This document shows, one piece after another, positions 50,350 to 64,000 of a stretch of 64,000 bases of DNA (positions within the stretch are counted from its first letter, which is position 1; every line of letters begins with the position of its first letter). The DNA is from Pogostemon cablin (Eukaryota; Streptophyta; Magnoliopsida; Lamiales; Lamiaceae). The stretch is taken from contig CM042986.1 of assembly GCA_023678885.1 (NCBI GenBank), positions 1,240,001 through 1,304,000 on the forward strand, read 5' to 3'. The notes below the pieces were generated by a model that saw only the letters and a list, made by a program, of their open reading frames with translations, made no database searches and was not told where the DNA came from. The position numbers and the translations under genes were made by a program.

Positions 50350-53300
50350 AGGATGGAGAAAGTGAGAGAAAGGGAAGAAGGAAGATTATGGAGAGAGGAG
50401 AGAGAATGGAGGGAGGGCAGTGGCCATGAACGGTGAACCGTTGCTTTGTTTTCTTCTGTGAATTTATATGTACTATTTATTCTACGGTGTGAAATTATGA
50501 AATTAAATTAAATGAAATAAAGAAGAATGTTTTTAATCTTTTTTTTTTTTTAGTCTTGGAGAGAGAAAGAGAGATTCATGTTATTGGGTGGGTAATTCGC
50601 CTCTGATTTCTAACTGCATTATACTACGGTCAACGGGATGTAAAAGATTTTTTACCTTGTGTGATTTTGATAAATCTAGGTTAGATTGCATAGTGGATTC
50701 TTCACTATCTTATTTATCTTATTGGGTTATTTTTATATTTCTATAATTTACTTTATTTTGCTTCTACATTTTGAGTTTCATTTCCATATGAAACCCTTTT
50801 GGAAGATAATAATTAAGAGAAATATGTAGTAATTTTATTAACACAATATATACAATAAATCAATCAATTATTTATAAAAACAACAAAATAAAAACAAGAA
50901 AGGATTTTATACAAAGATCTAACATTTAATTTAGGTTTTAAAATAAGACCTGATTTTATAAGTATTTCAAATTAAAATTAAAATTTAGTTTTAATTCTCA
51001 AATTAAAGTCTAATTTTTATTTTTGTTATTTTTTCTTATTTTAAAATTTACTATAAAATTTATCTTTTCATTTCAAGTCATACAAATAATTTAAAAATAT
51101 TATTATATACCTTCAAATCGTAGAATCAATACATTTTATTTTTATTAATATTTTATATTTTCCTATTATATATATTGAATTCGAAAAATATAATATTCCC
51201 TCCATCCGCTTCTAAGGTATCCATTTCACTATTCCTGACGTCCTCTTCAAATATATCAATTTCCTCAATTTAGTAAAAAAAGTACACAATATGATCCACC
51301 ACTTCCCTCTAATATAACTACTCACTTTATATATAATAATAATACTCCTTAATTCACGTGCAAAAAGCAAATAAAGACCTTAGAACTGTTCACGTACAAA
51401 AAACAAATTGTTACCTTAGAAGCGGACGGAGGGAGTAATAAAATTATGATAAAAGAAGAAAAAAATAAAATTAAAACTCAAATGACCAAACACTTGAAAT
51501 GGAGCTTAAAATCGAGACATGAACTAAAAATTGTGTATATAAATGAATAATGTGTATTTAAGGGAGTATATGTATAAGATTATAGCATAGTGGAAATTGT
51601 TTCTATATTCATATTTATTCAAATAGTTGATCTATATAGAGACTCCTAAATAGTGTAGGTAATTTGTGCTCGAAATAGACTATTTTTTTTTTTCTTCTTA
51701 TAATTATTATCGAGTTTAATTATTCACAAGTGATCTTATCCGGACATAAATTCCCATTTAAACAACTGTCGGAAGTCTGATGTAACGAATTCAAGCTGAA
51801 TTGATCTACTTTAATCCTTACATTAGATTTTGTATATTTTGCATGAAATTATAAATTAAATCAGGCCTAAAATTCATTATCTCTATACATACAAATAATA
51901 ATAGTTAGATAAAGACCATTTTACAGGAAAATTATGCTAGACAGATGAAAAAAATAACATTTAAAAAAATATATTCAAATTAATGAAAAATGATAATAAT
52001 TCAGTTAATTATTTCATGAAAAATTAGTAATAAAAATAAAATTAATAATAAAAATAAGGAATTTTATCAATTTAAAACCTGAAAAATTGGTAAATTATTA
52101 ATTTGGGGCCTAAATTATTTTTTCTATAAATACGGTCCATGAAATATGTAAAATTATCATTTTAGGAATTGAATTTATCCCATATTATCTCATAATAATA
52201 AGTGATAATTACTTTTAAAAAATATATAATTAATCTCACGGGAGACATACCCATAATAATATTACTCCATAAATCATCACCCATATTATATATAGTAATA
52301 GAAAGTTGTGAGATTAATTTCATTTGTGACACAATAAATAAGTTTAAAAAAAAAACGTAATTAAACATTGAGTTTGATATCAAAATTACAAATAGTCATA
52401 CGGTGCCACGTTTGCATTGGGTAAGAGTATTGACGAAACTACCCCTCGGATCATGGTGAGATTAATCGTAATTAGTTGAAATACGGGAATAATTAACAGG
52501 AGAGGAATGGCAAAACGTGAAAAGTTTGTTTCTTTTTGGAATTTTCGGTTACTTGTGAAGGGTAGAATATTGTCACAAGGTGGACTCACATGGATCCATT
52601 TTGGAGCTCTTCTTTTCTATTTTTATTTTTATTTATAAAAAAAAGGCTACATTTAATAAATTTGGATGCCAAAAGGGCATAAAGTTGGATGAACAAAATT
52701 AATGTGCGTGGATGAGGCCTTTTATGAATTCACCAAATTAATTATGCTTTTTTTTCCCTATTAATTTACAGAACAAGTCGTATTACATGTTCTTAAATTG
52801 ATTGTATTATTGTAGATTAAATGTCTTAAATTTAATACAATTAATACATTTATTAATATATTTTTGCATTCATTGTATAGTTTGAATAGGAGTATTAAAA
52901 GTCACACCTTTAAATTCTATGATCAATGTTTTTAATACATTTAATTTTTACACTACATTAAAAAAAACTATTATGTACTCTTTATCTTTAAAGGTTATAT
53001 TTTCCCGATTACATGCAATATATTTTATGAATGATGTCCAATAAATTTTCGTAATTCAGAATATATACCATGTTAATTACCATTAAATGACTAGTAATTC
53101 TAGTCTCAGTTTATAATTTAAATTTTAAATATATTTAAAAAGATTTAATGATGATTAGTAGTACAAAATAAAAAAATAAAAATTAAGATGTCTATTACTT
53201 GATAGATCCGATAACGAATTTAATATAAAAATCCATAGACTTTGTAACAAAATATAAATAATTTGTGTTGAATTTGAGTCACAAGAAAAAATTAATAATA

Positions 53301-53999
53301 ATAATAATAAAATAAAAATCGACATTGAACTTTATATATATACGATACTACATCTATAGATATAAGATGGCTTAAAAATAAACAACTAATGTAAGAAATA
53401 GAATCACATAACTTTTATCTAGTTTCGATATAATAAATGGATCAAATGAATTGATTTTGACTGTTTAAATCAAAACGATGCGTCTTGAAATGTCTAACAT
53501 TAATTATATCAATAGATAAAAAATAATATATTATAATTTCGTTAATTGAAAATCCAAATACATGCTTACTATGTCCTTAAAAAAGCTTGACAATATTTTG
53601 ACAGTGGGTCGGATAATCTTATGTACGTGTCTCATCTTATTCATGGTTGACACAATATTTATTATCGATAAATATTGTATTATAGAATGAAAAAAACCAA
53701 ACAATATATTTTCAAGATAAGCAATACTTCACATAGTAATTTATGATGAAATTGTCATAATATAGCTAATGTCGTACATTTCTTGTTAATTAATGTTTGT
53801 AAATTAATGGGATACGTGTAACCAATAGAATCATCCATTAAATATGTTTGTAAATTTTATTTTACATAAAAAAAAAATTGTCGTATTTATAAGACATCCT
53901 CGATCTTATTTCAAAGTTTAGATCATTATAAAAGAAAACTATAATCTTACGTCTATAGTTGTTATTTCGTCTTGATAAAATCATATAAATATTATTCTA
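50350..53999. other. Intergenic, AT-rich, no gene seen
   Basis: Upstream GA-rich leader of the O-fucosyltransferase gene, then repeats and AT-rich DNA. One MITE is listed separately. Short open frames show no known motifs. Confidence 0.4.
51196..51435. mobile_element. Stowaway-type MITE
   Basis: TTCCCTCCATCCGCTTCTAAGG at the left pairs with CCTTAGAAGCGGACGGAGGGAG at the right, with TA on each side (51194-51195 and 51436-51437). Confidence 0.8.
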
Positions 54000-54107
54000 C
54001 TCCTTCCGTCCCAAGTAAAGAGATGCATTTGTTTTTTGTATGTAGATTAAGAAATATTATTATTTTATGTAAAGTGAGTAGGTGTATTAGAGAGATATGA
54101 TGGGTAG

Positions 54108-55140
54108 GGGATAAAAACATTTTTAGTCTCATAACTTTTCTCATGGTCTTTTTTAGTCCCAAGAAAGATAAGTTTGTCAAATTAGTCATACCTACGAAGA
54201 AATAGGGCCAAAAACGTCCTATTTTCGCCGGAAAAAGCCACGTCACAATCGAAATTGTCAATTTTCGACCGGTATGATGACGTGGCGCCCTGATGGCAGG
54301 TGAGTCACCGGCATAAAAACCTATTCAGTCTCATAACTTTCCTCATGTTCTATTTTAGTCCCAATAAAGATAAGTTTGTCAATTTAGTCTCACCCGTGTA
54401 GAAATATGGCCAAACACTTCGTATTTTCGCCGAAAAATACCGACATCACTGATAAATGGCACGTGATTGTTAAGTGACAACCGGAATTGCCGATTTCCAA
54501 TCGGAATTAATATTATTTTATACCAACAAGACATTTTATTTTCTAAAATTTTAAATAATTAGAAAAAAATTAATAAGGGTCATCAACCATTTTTCTTCTG
54601 GCACGGAATCGCAGCCACCAAGTCCCACATCACAAACACCAAAACTTCGCCACCGACCACGATTTTGCCACCGGCCATGACAACAGTCGGAATTATTTAA
54701 ATAAAAATGTCATATTGACATTAAAATAACATTTAATTTGTTGACTCACCTGCCATCAGGGCGTCACGTCATCGTCCTGGTTAAAAATCGGCGATTCCGA
54801 TGATGTCAGCATTTTTCGGCTAAAATAGGACGTGTTTGGCCCTATTCCTACACGGGTGAGACTAAATTGACAAATTTATTTTTATTCGGACTAAAATAGA
54901 ACATGAGGAAAGTTATGGGACTAAATATGTTTTTATCCAGCTGACTCACCAGCCATCAGGGCGCCACATCATCATACCGACCGGAAATTGGGAATTCCGG
55001 TTGTGATGTGGCTTTTTCCGGCAAAAACAGGACGTTTTTGGCCGTATTTCTTCACCGGTGGGACTAATTTGACAAACTTATCTTTCTTGGGACTAAAAAA
55101 GATCATGGAAAAGTTATGAGACTAAAAAAGTTTTTATCCC
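54108..55140. mobile_element. Mutator-like MITE nested in the Stowaway element
   Basis: Starts GGGATAAAAACATTTTTAGT and ends TAAAAAAGTTTTTATCCC. A perfect 10-bp target duplication TGATGGGTAG flanks it (54098-54107 and 55141-55150). Relatives lie at 5206-5547 and 10956-11287. Confidence 0.8.
54310..54938. mobile_element. Second Mutator-like MITE nested within the first
   Basis: Starts GGCATAAAAACCTATTCAGT and ends CTAAATATGTTTTTATCC. The left flank TGAGTCACC resembles TGACTCACC a few bases beyond the right end. It interrupts the palindrome GGCGCCCTGATGGC...GCCATCAGGGCGCC of the element at 54108-55140. Confidence 0.6.
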
Positions 55141-55817
55141 TGATGGGTAGTGATTGGCCATTGGTGGGTCATTTTTATTAAAAAGGGAAAATGTTGCAAT
55201 TTGAATAGGACGCCCAATATAGTAAAATGATGATATTTGGGTGGGACGGAGGGAGTATATATTTATCGAACAGATTTTATATTTTGTAATTATATTGTTA
55301 ATTTACTTTTAAAAAGTAATAAATGTACATGTAAAAATATGCGCAGTTAATTTAATTTGGGATCCGAATTAAGATTACGAATTATTATTATCTATATATA
55401 AAATGAATATTATAAATTGTCTTTTAATAAAGAAAAATATTTATATTCTAGTTTTATATGAGATTGTATGTTTTAACCTTACCGACTAAAAAAATGAAAT
55501 ATTATCATATTAATATTCAACTGTATTAAAAGTACATCACATGTAACATTATCTTCCTAAAATCAATAAGATTAGTAAAAAAACAACTTATCTTAAATTT
55601 TTTATCTAACTTTTTATTTATACTACAAATTGTGAAATAACTAATTCATTAAGGAATGTTTGTTCCGGGTTTTAAAACCCCAGAATTAGAATTGAAATTC
55701 TACATCCAAATTTTAAATATCACCCCTATATATATTTATATATATTCTCTCTCCTCAATTAATACGCTTTTTCTATTTATCTCTCCTCTCTCATCTACTT
55801 CCTTACATAAATTAATA

Positions 55818-56038
55818 CTCCCTCGTCCCTAGGTAAGGTCTCATTTTACCATTTGGTTGTCCCACCCAAAAATCTCATTTCCTTTTTTGGACATATGAGA
55901 CTCACACACACCTACTAATAAAATTAAAACATGGGGCACATACTCACTAATACAACTACACACTACACATTAAATAATAATACTCTTTAATCCACGTGCC
56001 CAAAAGCAAATGAGACTCTTACCAAGGGACGGAGGGAG
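55818..56038. mobile_element. Stowaway-type MITE
   Basis: CTCCCTCGTCCCTAGGTAAGGTCTCATTT at the left pairs with the right end GAGACTCTTACCAAGGGACGGAGGGAG, with TA on both sides (55816-55817 and 56039-56040). Confidence 0.85.
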
Positions 56039-59000
56039 TACATTCTTACACATTGATTTGACATAAAGTTAAAACTTACTCTATCAAAAACCCAAAACAA
56101 ACACAACATCATTATTCATGATTTTCAAACTCTCCAGAATCTCAAAACAAACTTCACCTAAATCATTATCATTTTCATGAGTTGAGTATCAATTTTTCAT
56201 TAAAGTATTACCATTTCATATTTGTCTCACAAAAATCACTAGAGACGACATCACACAATATTTTCTTATCATAAATATACTTAGATAATGGGTTATTAGA
56301 AAAAGAACATTACTAATGTGGTGGTAGAATTTATAGTTGGGCAGCACATGTGGGTGGAAGACTAAGGACACAACTGAGATTCATGAGTCATGTCGTCATG
56401 ATTATGTGTGTAATGGTTAAAAAACAAAAATTACACTAGTTTTATTACATCTAGTCTAGAGAAAGAGGTTTTATTGCATCTTTTACTTGAGAGAGTGAAA
56501 GAGATGGGTTTTACACTAATTAAATCATTTACTTATTCGATTAGTGGACTAACACCAAGTTCAAGTTGCGATTTCGAAGTCATAAATGGAAATTATTAAA
56601 AGCATTCAAAGTTAATTTGATTCCCATAGGAATTTATAAGTAATAGTTAAAAAGGACAGTTATTTAGGGCATTCATAATTCAAACGGTTAATAAGCCCTT
56701 CATTACTAATCTTTGTTAATAGCTTATCTTATATATTTTTTGTATTTCACATCCATATCTTATTAGTTTTGCAAAGTTTTAATCTGAGTTAACAAATTTG
56801 GTGGGACACATAAAGACATAAAAATTGTCAATAATCAAGTATTTCTTTTTTTTCTTTTTTCTTTTATAAATACACAGGTTATTTTGATTCTCGTGTGAAT
56901 TTAGTCTACTTAGTAATTTTTTAATTTTGTCAGCGTTAATGGTGATAACGAAGACTTAATTTAAGTCCATCCTATTTTTCTTAGTTTTAATTATGAAAGT
57001 TTGGAATGCCGCCTTCATATATATGCTGTATATATTTTTTTGTAAGATGAGTCAAAAGGAATGATATATAGGAGTAGCAATGGAAAATTTTGAGCTAGTT
57101 CTGAATTTATTTATTTTTTCATATAAAATTATTATCTACGAAAAAATTGAGACGTGTATTATAATATAAAATAAATTATATATATTATAATAGTTTTGAT
57201 AGATAAAACTACGAAAATTAATTATGTTACAAATTAAGATATCTTGACGAAGTCGTATTTATAGTGATTTAGCATGTAGCATGCGACCGGTGGCAAGTGA
57301 GATAATCTTGCAAACTCTTTCATCATATGTATTTTGGTTGTTATAATTAAATAGAAATAATAATAATCACCATAATAAAAATAAAATTAAAAATAAAAAT
57401 AAAAATAAAAAGAGAGGAAAGAAGGAGAAATTGATCAAGTTAAGAAAGTATCTAAATATATGTATGGACAAAATAGCTTGCTAGTCAGTCACGTTAGTTT
57501 TGCCATGACAATACAAATCTCTGTAGAGATATATCTATGCTCATAATGTATAACGTCAGTAATTTTGAATTATTATTCCTATTATTAAGTGCAACCTAAT
57601 TCTTTCTAGGAATTAATTGGATATATATTAATATTATCTATTTTATATTATCTTGATCAAATAGTGAAAATTAAGCGACTTAAGTAAGAGTACTTCTACC
57701 TTAATGGCAAAATTAAATATTAAATAATGAAATAAATTATTTCTAACAATTCGTACGTCATTTTACGAGGTAGTATATAACCTAATTTAATTACTTCCCC
57801 AAGTTCCATCATTCTCTTCATAAAAGTCAAATTGCTTACATTTTTTTGACGTTCATATCCCCATTAATACGAAATGTCATAACCCATGTTAATTAACGAG
57901 GATATCTTTTTCTAAGACAAAATTTTAAACTAGGTATAAACTGGTCTCACAAATTTTGATCGCACTCGTATGATTTGAACAAATTGGTTACTTTATTATT
58001 TAAAATTTTAATAGCCAACGTGTTTAGTCTCTTAATTGTATTAAAGTTTCATTTTTCTTTAAAATAAAAATTCCTATTAATTAAGCACACATTGTTAAAA
58101 AAATAAAAAAATAAATTTGTACATTAAATGCTATAATTATAAATGCATGCATAGCGTAGGCACATATTTTCTAATTGGATATCATACTTATATTACTTAT
58201 AAAAATATTCGATTACTACTGTTTATTCTATCTACCATTTGATTATTTATAGTTACGTAGGCTATGTAGCATAGCTTCAAAAGCATCACATAACGTAGGC
58301 ATATTATTTTCAATCCATATCACATTTTTATGTTTCTAATAAAATAAAATATATATCTACTAGTATGCATCGAGTGAAATTAATTAAATACTGTTCTTAT
58401 GTTGTTTTACTTCCATACATATAATAAATATAACAATAAATTTATGAAAATAAAACGTTTTCTTAGAATACACGATGTATTCGTATTGGATTGGTGTATT
58501 CGTATAATATGAAAGAGGAGTACTCTATCATAAAGATTTTTTTTTCTTATTTTTAATTTTATAGATTCATGGTGAGATTTTTTCATCAAATTTGCGTAAT
58601 GATATTAATCGGATGGAGAGAGTATACTAGTATTTATTTATTTATTTATTTTACAGTCACCGGTTTGAAATCTCACTACCTCATCAATAAAAACAAAAAA
58701 AGTTTAGGATGAAAATTTTAATGTAATAATTTAGAGGGTTGGTGGTCGCAGGGGATGGCGGCGGGGTGCAGGTGAGCCCAAGACGACACGTCACCAAAAT
58801 TGTTTGATATTCCAATTTCGGAAAATGTTGTGCGCGTGTGAGCTGTAGATTGACGGCCACCGATAACAATCGAAATCGAACCAACGGGTCATGATTTCAC
58901 ATAGGAGCCACGCGTCGCACTCTATTCCTCCTCCACCCAATTTGATTAATTAATTAATTAATTAATTAATCATAGCGGGCACCAAACATTGGGTGGAACC

Positions 59001-59655
59001 TTTCAACACGGCTGCAATTATATATGTGGGCCCATTCCTCTTTGCTTCCTCCCACTTCCTGTTTATCAGTTTACTTTCTATATTAGGAGCTGACCTTTTT
59101 ATTTATTTATACTTTTCTATTCATGGAATATTGTTTATACCATGTTTTTATATTTATTTATATGATTTTTAGAATGATGTGATTCCTAGAATTTGATGGT
59201 TGATTAATTTCTTTAATTTACCAAATGCTAATATATTGGTTGTAACAATCAAATTAATGCAGTACATTTTAATAGTTTTGATATATCATTGAAAATTAGA
59301 TTATAGCCTATAGGTTTAAATAAATTATGTATATAAATCTATCTATAAAATAAAAATCCCTAAATTAATTTACATCATTAAAAAAATGTCGGCATGTAAT
59401 TAAACATCTGTTTCGATATAAAAATTGTCACAACTCACAACTAATCCATTTATTTTCACGTTTCTATTAATAATGTCGTTGGAAAATCATTAAATATAAG
59501 AAAAAAAATATGGAAATGTGATGTTATTTTAACCAATTTATATCTATATTATATTAATAATAATATACTAACTTTACCCTTAATTGATTAACCTCTAATT
59601 TATAAGCGAAGCTAATTACAATAGCACTGTCGACAAAGTAAAATGACAAAAACTC

Positions 59656-60000
59656 TTGTGCACTCGGGCCTATAGAATTTTGTGTTAAATTGTATACTCT
59701 TTAGTATACAGATGTGTACCCTTTATTTTCTAAAGAAAATTATTGTGTGTATCTGGGCGCATGGACAACACTCCGTGCGCCTTTAGAATTTTGTGTTAAA
59801 TTGTATACCCTTTAGTATAAAAATGTGTACCCTTTATTTTTTAAAGAAAAAAATTAATGAAAAATGTATATCATCTAGAACAAAATGATGTACTTTTTAT
59901 TAATTAAAATGTATACCATTTAGACCAAAGCAATGTACCCTTACCCATAATACTAAATTTCTAAAGGCGCACGGAATGTGTTCCATGCGCACTCAAGCCT
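59656..60000. repeat. Element with repeated GTGCGC ends and internal duplication
   Basis: AGAATTTTGTGTTAAATTGTATAC is present near 59677 and again near 59786. Stretches CCGTGCGCCTTTAGAA and TTCTAAAGGCGCACGG are inverted copies. A related fragment (GTCCGTGCGCCCAAATGCAC) lies at about 5585. Confidence 0.5.
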
Positions 60001-60356
60001 CACCCAAGTAAAATTATCAATATTGTTCATTTTAATAATTAAATCCAATTTAAAACAAAATATAAATTATACTTCAATTATTTAGGAGTATTTATTTATT
60101 TTTCTTGATACACCCCACCAAATTATATATGGTTTCAAGCTAATAAATAATATTTTATATGCCAGCATAACACGATGTAGAGTTTTCAGATTCTTTCGTT
60201 GTCGGACGATTAATTTCATTCGAATTTTAAGATTATAAATATTTCCACTTTTCTTTATAATCACACATTTTGAAAATTTTTAATATTGTCATTTAATTTT
60301 ATAATAAATTATATTTCCTAGCCACCCACTAGTTTGGAGTTTTAGTTTGATCTTTC

Positions 60357-60358
<2 letters not shown>

Positions 60359-60450
<92 letters not shown>
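60359..60450. repeat. (TA)46 microsatellite
   Basis: 92 bp of uninterrupted TA repeats. Confidence 0.95.
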
Positions 60451-60453
<3 letters not shown>

Positions 60454-62084
60454 TTTGGTGTGACATAACCGTGTCGTAATTGTACGGTGAGTAATATATA
60501 TCAAGTCATTATTATTAAAACAAAAAAAAAATAAAATATTTGGATTGTTTTAGAAAGAAAAAATAAAAGAAAAGAGAACATGTCTTCATCATGCATATTT
60601 TATAGCAGAGATGGACCCAGAAAATATTCTATGACTATTAAAATTTCTTTATAATAATACAGCATAATATCATTATAATGTAAATTATAAATTTAAAGAA
60701 AAAAATCTTAATATATTATAACGTGAAGAAATTTCAAAATTTCAGGGGAATGAATTCTCCCACTCAAATACATTCCACTTATTAAATCTACATAATTACT
60801 TAGGAATCAAATAATATACATTATACTTATCATCAATTAATAAATAAGTGCATGGATATGAAAGTGACACATATGTACTATATAGCGATATTATACATAC
60901 TAATTAAGTAAATAAATAATTTATCATAGTTATATTGAAGGGAATAATATAACTAGGTACGATTACAAATAAAAATAGGACATATGTGGTGATGATAAGA
61001 GTAAGTGGAACAATGAATATAAATCTTTAATAATTGATGACTAAAAGGTAATCTTGAATTTGATAAAGAATACCAAGTTAATAACTGGGTAAGTTGAATT
61101 ATAAACTATCAAATAAATTCAGTGATTTGAAATAACTATTAAATATTTCTTTAATTTGTATTATATTGATAAAATTTGTTTATTGACAAAAATGTCAATT
61201 CTTAATAAATAGAAAAAGAAAATTATATCAATAACTATTTATTTAACCTATAAATAAATTAAATAATTTATTTAAATTTATATTAAACAACCTATATATA
61301 GAGAGATTTTCTGAATTTAGATTGGAGAGTTTTTATAATAAAGAATTAAACTCTTAAATACAATAAAGTCAGAACAAATAATGGCGGAATGTAGCAAGTT
61401 AACCCTAAGCATCCCACACAGTTTTCAGGTCGAATTCTTAGAAGAGTGGTGAGCTTGATGAGGAGAGTTGAGTCGATTTGTCCATTAGCGAATACCTCAT
61501 TTAAAGTTATAGTTTTGTGCTGTGTATGAACTGACATCACACTTGTTTATTGCATTCGCAAGTTTTGAACTCGAGATTTTATATCACATGAAAACACAAC
61601 AAACTCCTAGCACTAGACCAACCTTGCAACCTCTATGGTTTTGTATCTTTACTCTTTATTTTAAGAATGAGTATTTTTGTCAATTTTCAAACTTTTATCA
61701 ATCAAATACATGTAAAAAATGTAACGGGTAGTTATTTCAAACTCCAGAGTTATATTTTTTAGTTTAAAACCTCTGGATGTTGATAATTTGTCCTTAACAG
61801 TTTGTTGACTTTCACTAAATTTACTTGAGTTATTAATTAAGCACCATGGTGCACGTTTTGGGGGTTCATAATTCATGACTTAGGACATAGTTTAATATTT
61901 CAGTTTATTATTTTTCTTTTTAATTTAAAGAGTTTATATTTGGTCAATTCCATTGTCTAAAAAAATGATTTACTTATGTAGTTTGTTTGTGCATTATAAG
62001 TTGGTGGAGACCAAATATGATATCAAAAATTTTGAATGAGGAAATATTCCACTAGAGATACTAGGCTTTATTAAAGCAGTGGCC

Positions 62085-62752
<668 letters not shown>

Positions 62753-64000
62753 GGTGAAAATTCGATCTTTGCCTTATAATTTAGTATATTTTGCAATGCT
62801 ATTTGACTGTAGTTGTGTCGAACTTAAACTGGATTTGCATGAAATACATTCATTTTGCTGGTTCATGGTTTTGCCTGAGTTGTTACAGAAACAAATTTTA
62901 CAGAGTAGATAAGGGTGGGATACATGGGGAAGAAAGGGAGCTGTTACTGCCTACTGGTTTGATAGATTTTGCTAAATTGTTGCAGCTAATATATAAGAAT
63001 TAATAATTAATAATGAACTAATGCTAAATTGTTTGCATACATCCTCATGTGATGAAAACAGATAAATGTATGCTTTTCTTATTTGTGAGCCTTGGGTGAA
63101 GTAGTTATTGAAATTTAGTTTGCATTTGCAAAGTCCATAGTGAGATGAAGTAATACTTATGCATGGTCCAAGGCTTATGCATGATCATTTGGACAATGTG
63201 CTGTTGTGGAGTTTCCAAGCCTTCCATGAATTTTTAGTTTAGGAGTTGAAAATGTCATGTTTTTCTTTGTTTTATGAAGATCACTTGCCATGTGCTATGT
63301 GCATGCTTTGGAAGATCACAATGTTGAAATTGCCATGTGCTATGTGCATGCTTTGGTGAAGATCATAATGTTGAAATTGCCATGTGCTATGTGCATGCTT
63401 TGAGCTGCTTGCGTGTTATGTTGGTTTTGTGTACTTGGGTTTATGGTGCAGGAATCATGCCATAATTCTTTGAAAGAAGAATCATGCCTTCTATTTTGTA
63501 CCTTACTAATCTTCTTTTTCTTTTCTTTTTTGCAGTGCGTCCTAGGAGGAACTAGCAAAGATGTCACAATTTTAACTATTTTTGAGTTCAGAAACGTTTT
63601 TGTGTCGTTCTAGCAGTTTTTATTTCATGTCTTTTCTTTCTGACAATGAAATTCAATTGTGTTTTTGCCCTCAACTTCAAATACAAAGAAAGCATAGCTC
63701 CTTTGTTAATGTGCTCTATCAGCCATTGTCATACTATCCATAAATTTTACTGTTTTGACATGATTACCATTTAGTAATGCATCTGCATAATGAATTAGGT
63801 ATAATGTTTAAGCAATTTAAATTGAATTTGTTGATGTTATTAAAAAAAAAAAGGATTTTGCCAAATATTATAGTTATCGAAGGCGTTTAAACACGGCATA
63901 AAAAAACAGCGAACCTCTGATCTCCATATTGCAATGGACCATTATGTGGAAAGTCGGACAATTTATTTAAACATCACACAAATGGAATTCGACATTGAAA
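62753..64000. other. RPL35A 3' region and intergenic; no further gene recognised
   Basis: AT-rich DNA with a tandem repeat (listed separately) and several pyrimidine tracts followed by AG near 63535. No convincing coding exon was found before the window ends. Confidence 0.4.
63280..63405 (+). repeat. About 46-bp tandem repeat, nearly three copies
   Basis: GCCATGTGCTATGTGCATGC begins at 63287, 63332 and 63379, with GAAGATCA(C/T)AATGTTGAAATT between copies (periods 45 and 47). Confidence 0.85.

Larger units (their letters stand above)
54000..55255. mobile_element. Stowaway-type MITE split by nested elements (outer shell)
   Basis: Ends CTCCTTCCGTCCC and GGGACGGAGGGAG, with TA outside. The two halves (54000-54107 and 55151-55255) together match the uninterrupted element at 10323-10534. 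The split falls in GATATGATGGGTAG / TGATTGG. Confidence 0.8.
55256..62084. other. Gene-poor AT-rich intergenic
   Basis: No coding sequence was recognised over nearly 7 kb. It holds one intact MITE, a diverged direct repeat at 59656-60000 and a long TA microsatellite. A GC-richer patch near 58735-58920 has no convincing frame. Confidence 0.4.

Noticed and set aside
58684..58884. 66-codon minus-strand frame in a GC-richer patch
   Set aside because: No start context, domain or splice sites; coding support is insufficient.

Overview
The window is nuclear DNA from a flowering plant, most likely a eudicot. It is AT-rich, the genes have short GT-AG introns, and chloroplast-targeted and Golgi proteins of plant families are present. 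The intergenic DNA is full of Stowaway-type (CTCCCTCC) MITEs, Mutator-like MITEs and solo LTRs. I cannot name the species from sequence alone.

Layout. 1-2.4 kb: retroelement debris and a Copia-type solo LTR. 2.6-3.3 kb (-): a PAR1-family secreted protein. 7.65-9.56 kb (+): a chloroplast fructose-1,6-bisphosphatase with the thioredoxin-type cysteine trio. 14.5-25.2 kb: a block bounded by diverged inverted repeats of about 0.5 kb. It holds unrecognised exon-like pieces and a decayed SAC1-type phosphoinositide phosphatase. 25.7-27.45 kb (+): a second, divergent chloroplast-type FBPase. 27.7-30.1 kb (-): a LisH nuclear protein, divergent from the plastid NusG-like gene PTAC13 (30.7-33.3 kb, +). 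37.5-38.6 kb (+): a membrane-anchored L-type lectin without a kinase. 39.6-40.2 kb (+): a likely cluster of four box C/D snoRNAs. 41.9-42.5 kb (+): a SOUL haem-binding protein. 44.5-46.6 kb: a Ty3-gypsy-type solo LTR. 47.3-50.3 kb (-): an O-fucosyltransferase-family Golgi protein. 50.4-62.2 kb: gene-free repeats, including three nested MITEs. 62.2-62.75 kb (+): ribosomal protein L35A (eL33).

Main discovery. The second FBPase carries a 261-bp solo LTR (25962-26222) inside what was one continuous coding exon, flanked by a perfect 5-bp duplication TATAG. The empty site restores AGNIDAEL, matching AGTIDAEL in the paralogue. A coding CAG/GTAATA just upstream can act as donor and the duplicated TATAG supplies an acceptor AG. 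Splicing them removes the whole LTR and only three codons, in frame, so the insertion appears to have created a new intron. The other three introns fall at the same codon positions as in the first FBPase. The same paralogue has changed several residues that bind the substrate phosphate.

Functionally, the two FBPases and PTAC13 serve the chloroplast, while the snoRNA cluster and RPL35A serve ribosome biogenesis and share telo-box and TGGGCY promoter motifs. All assignments come from reading motifs and exon joins by eye; no database search was run.
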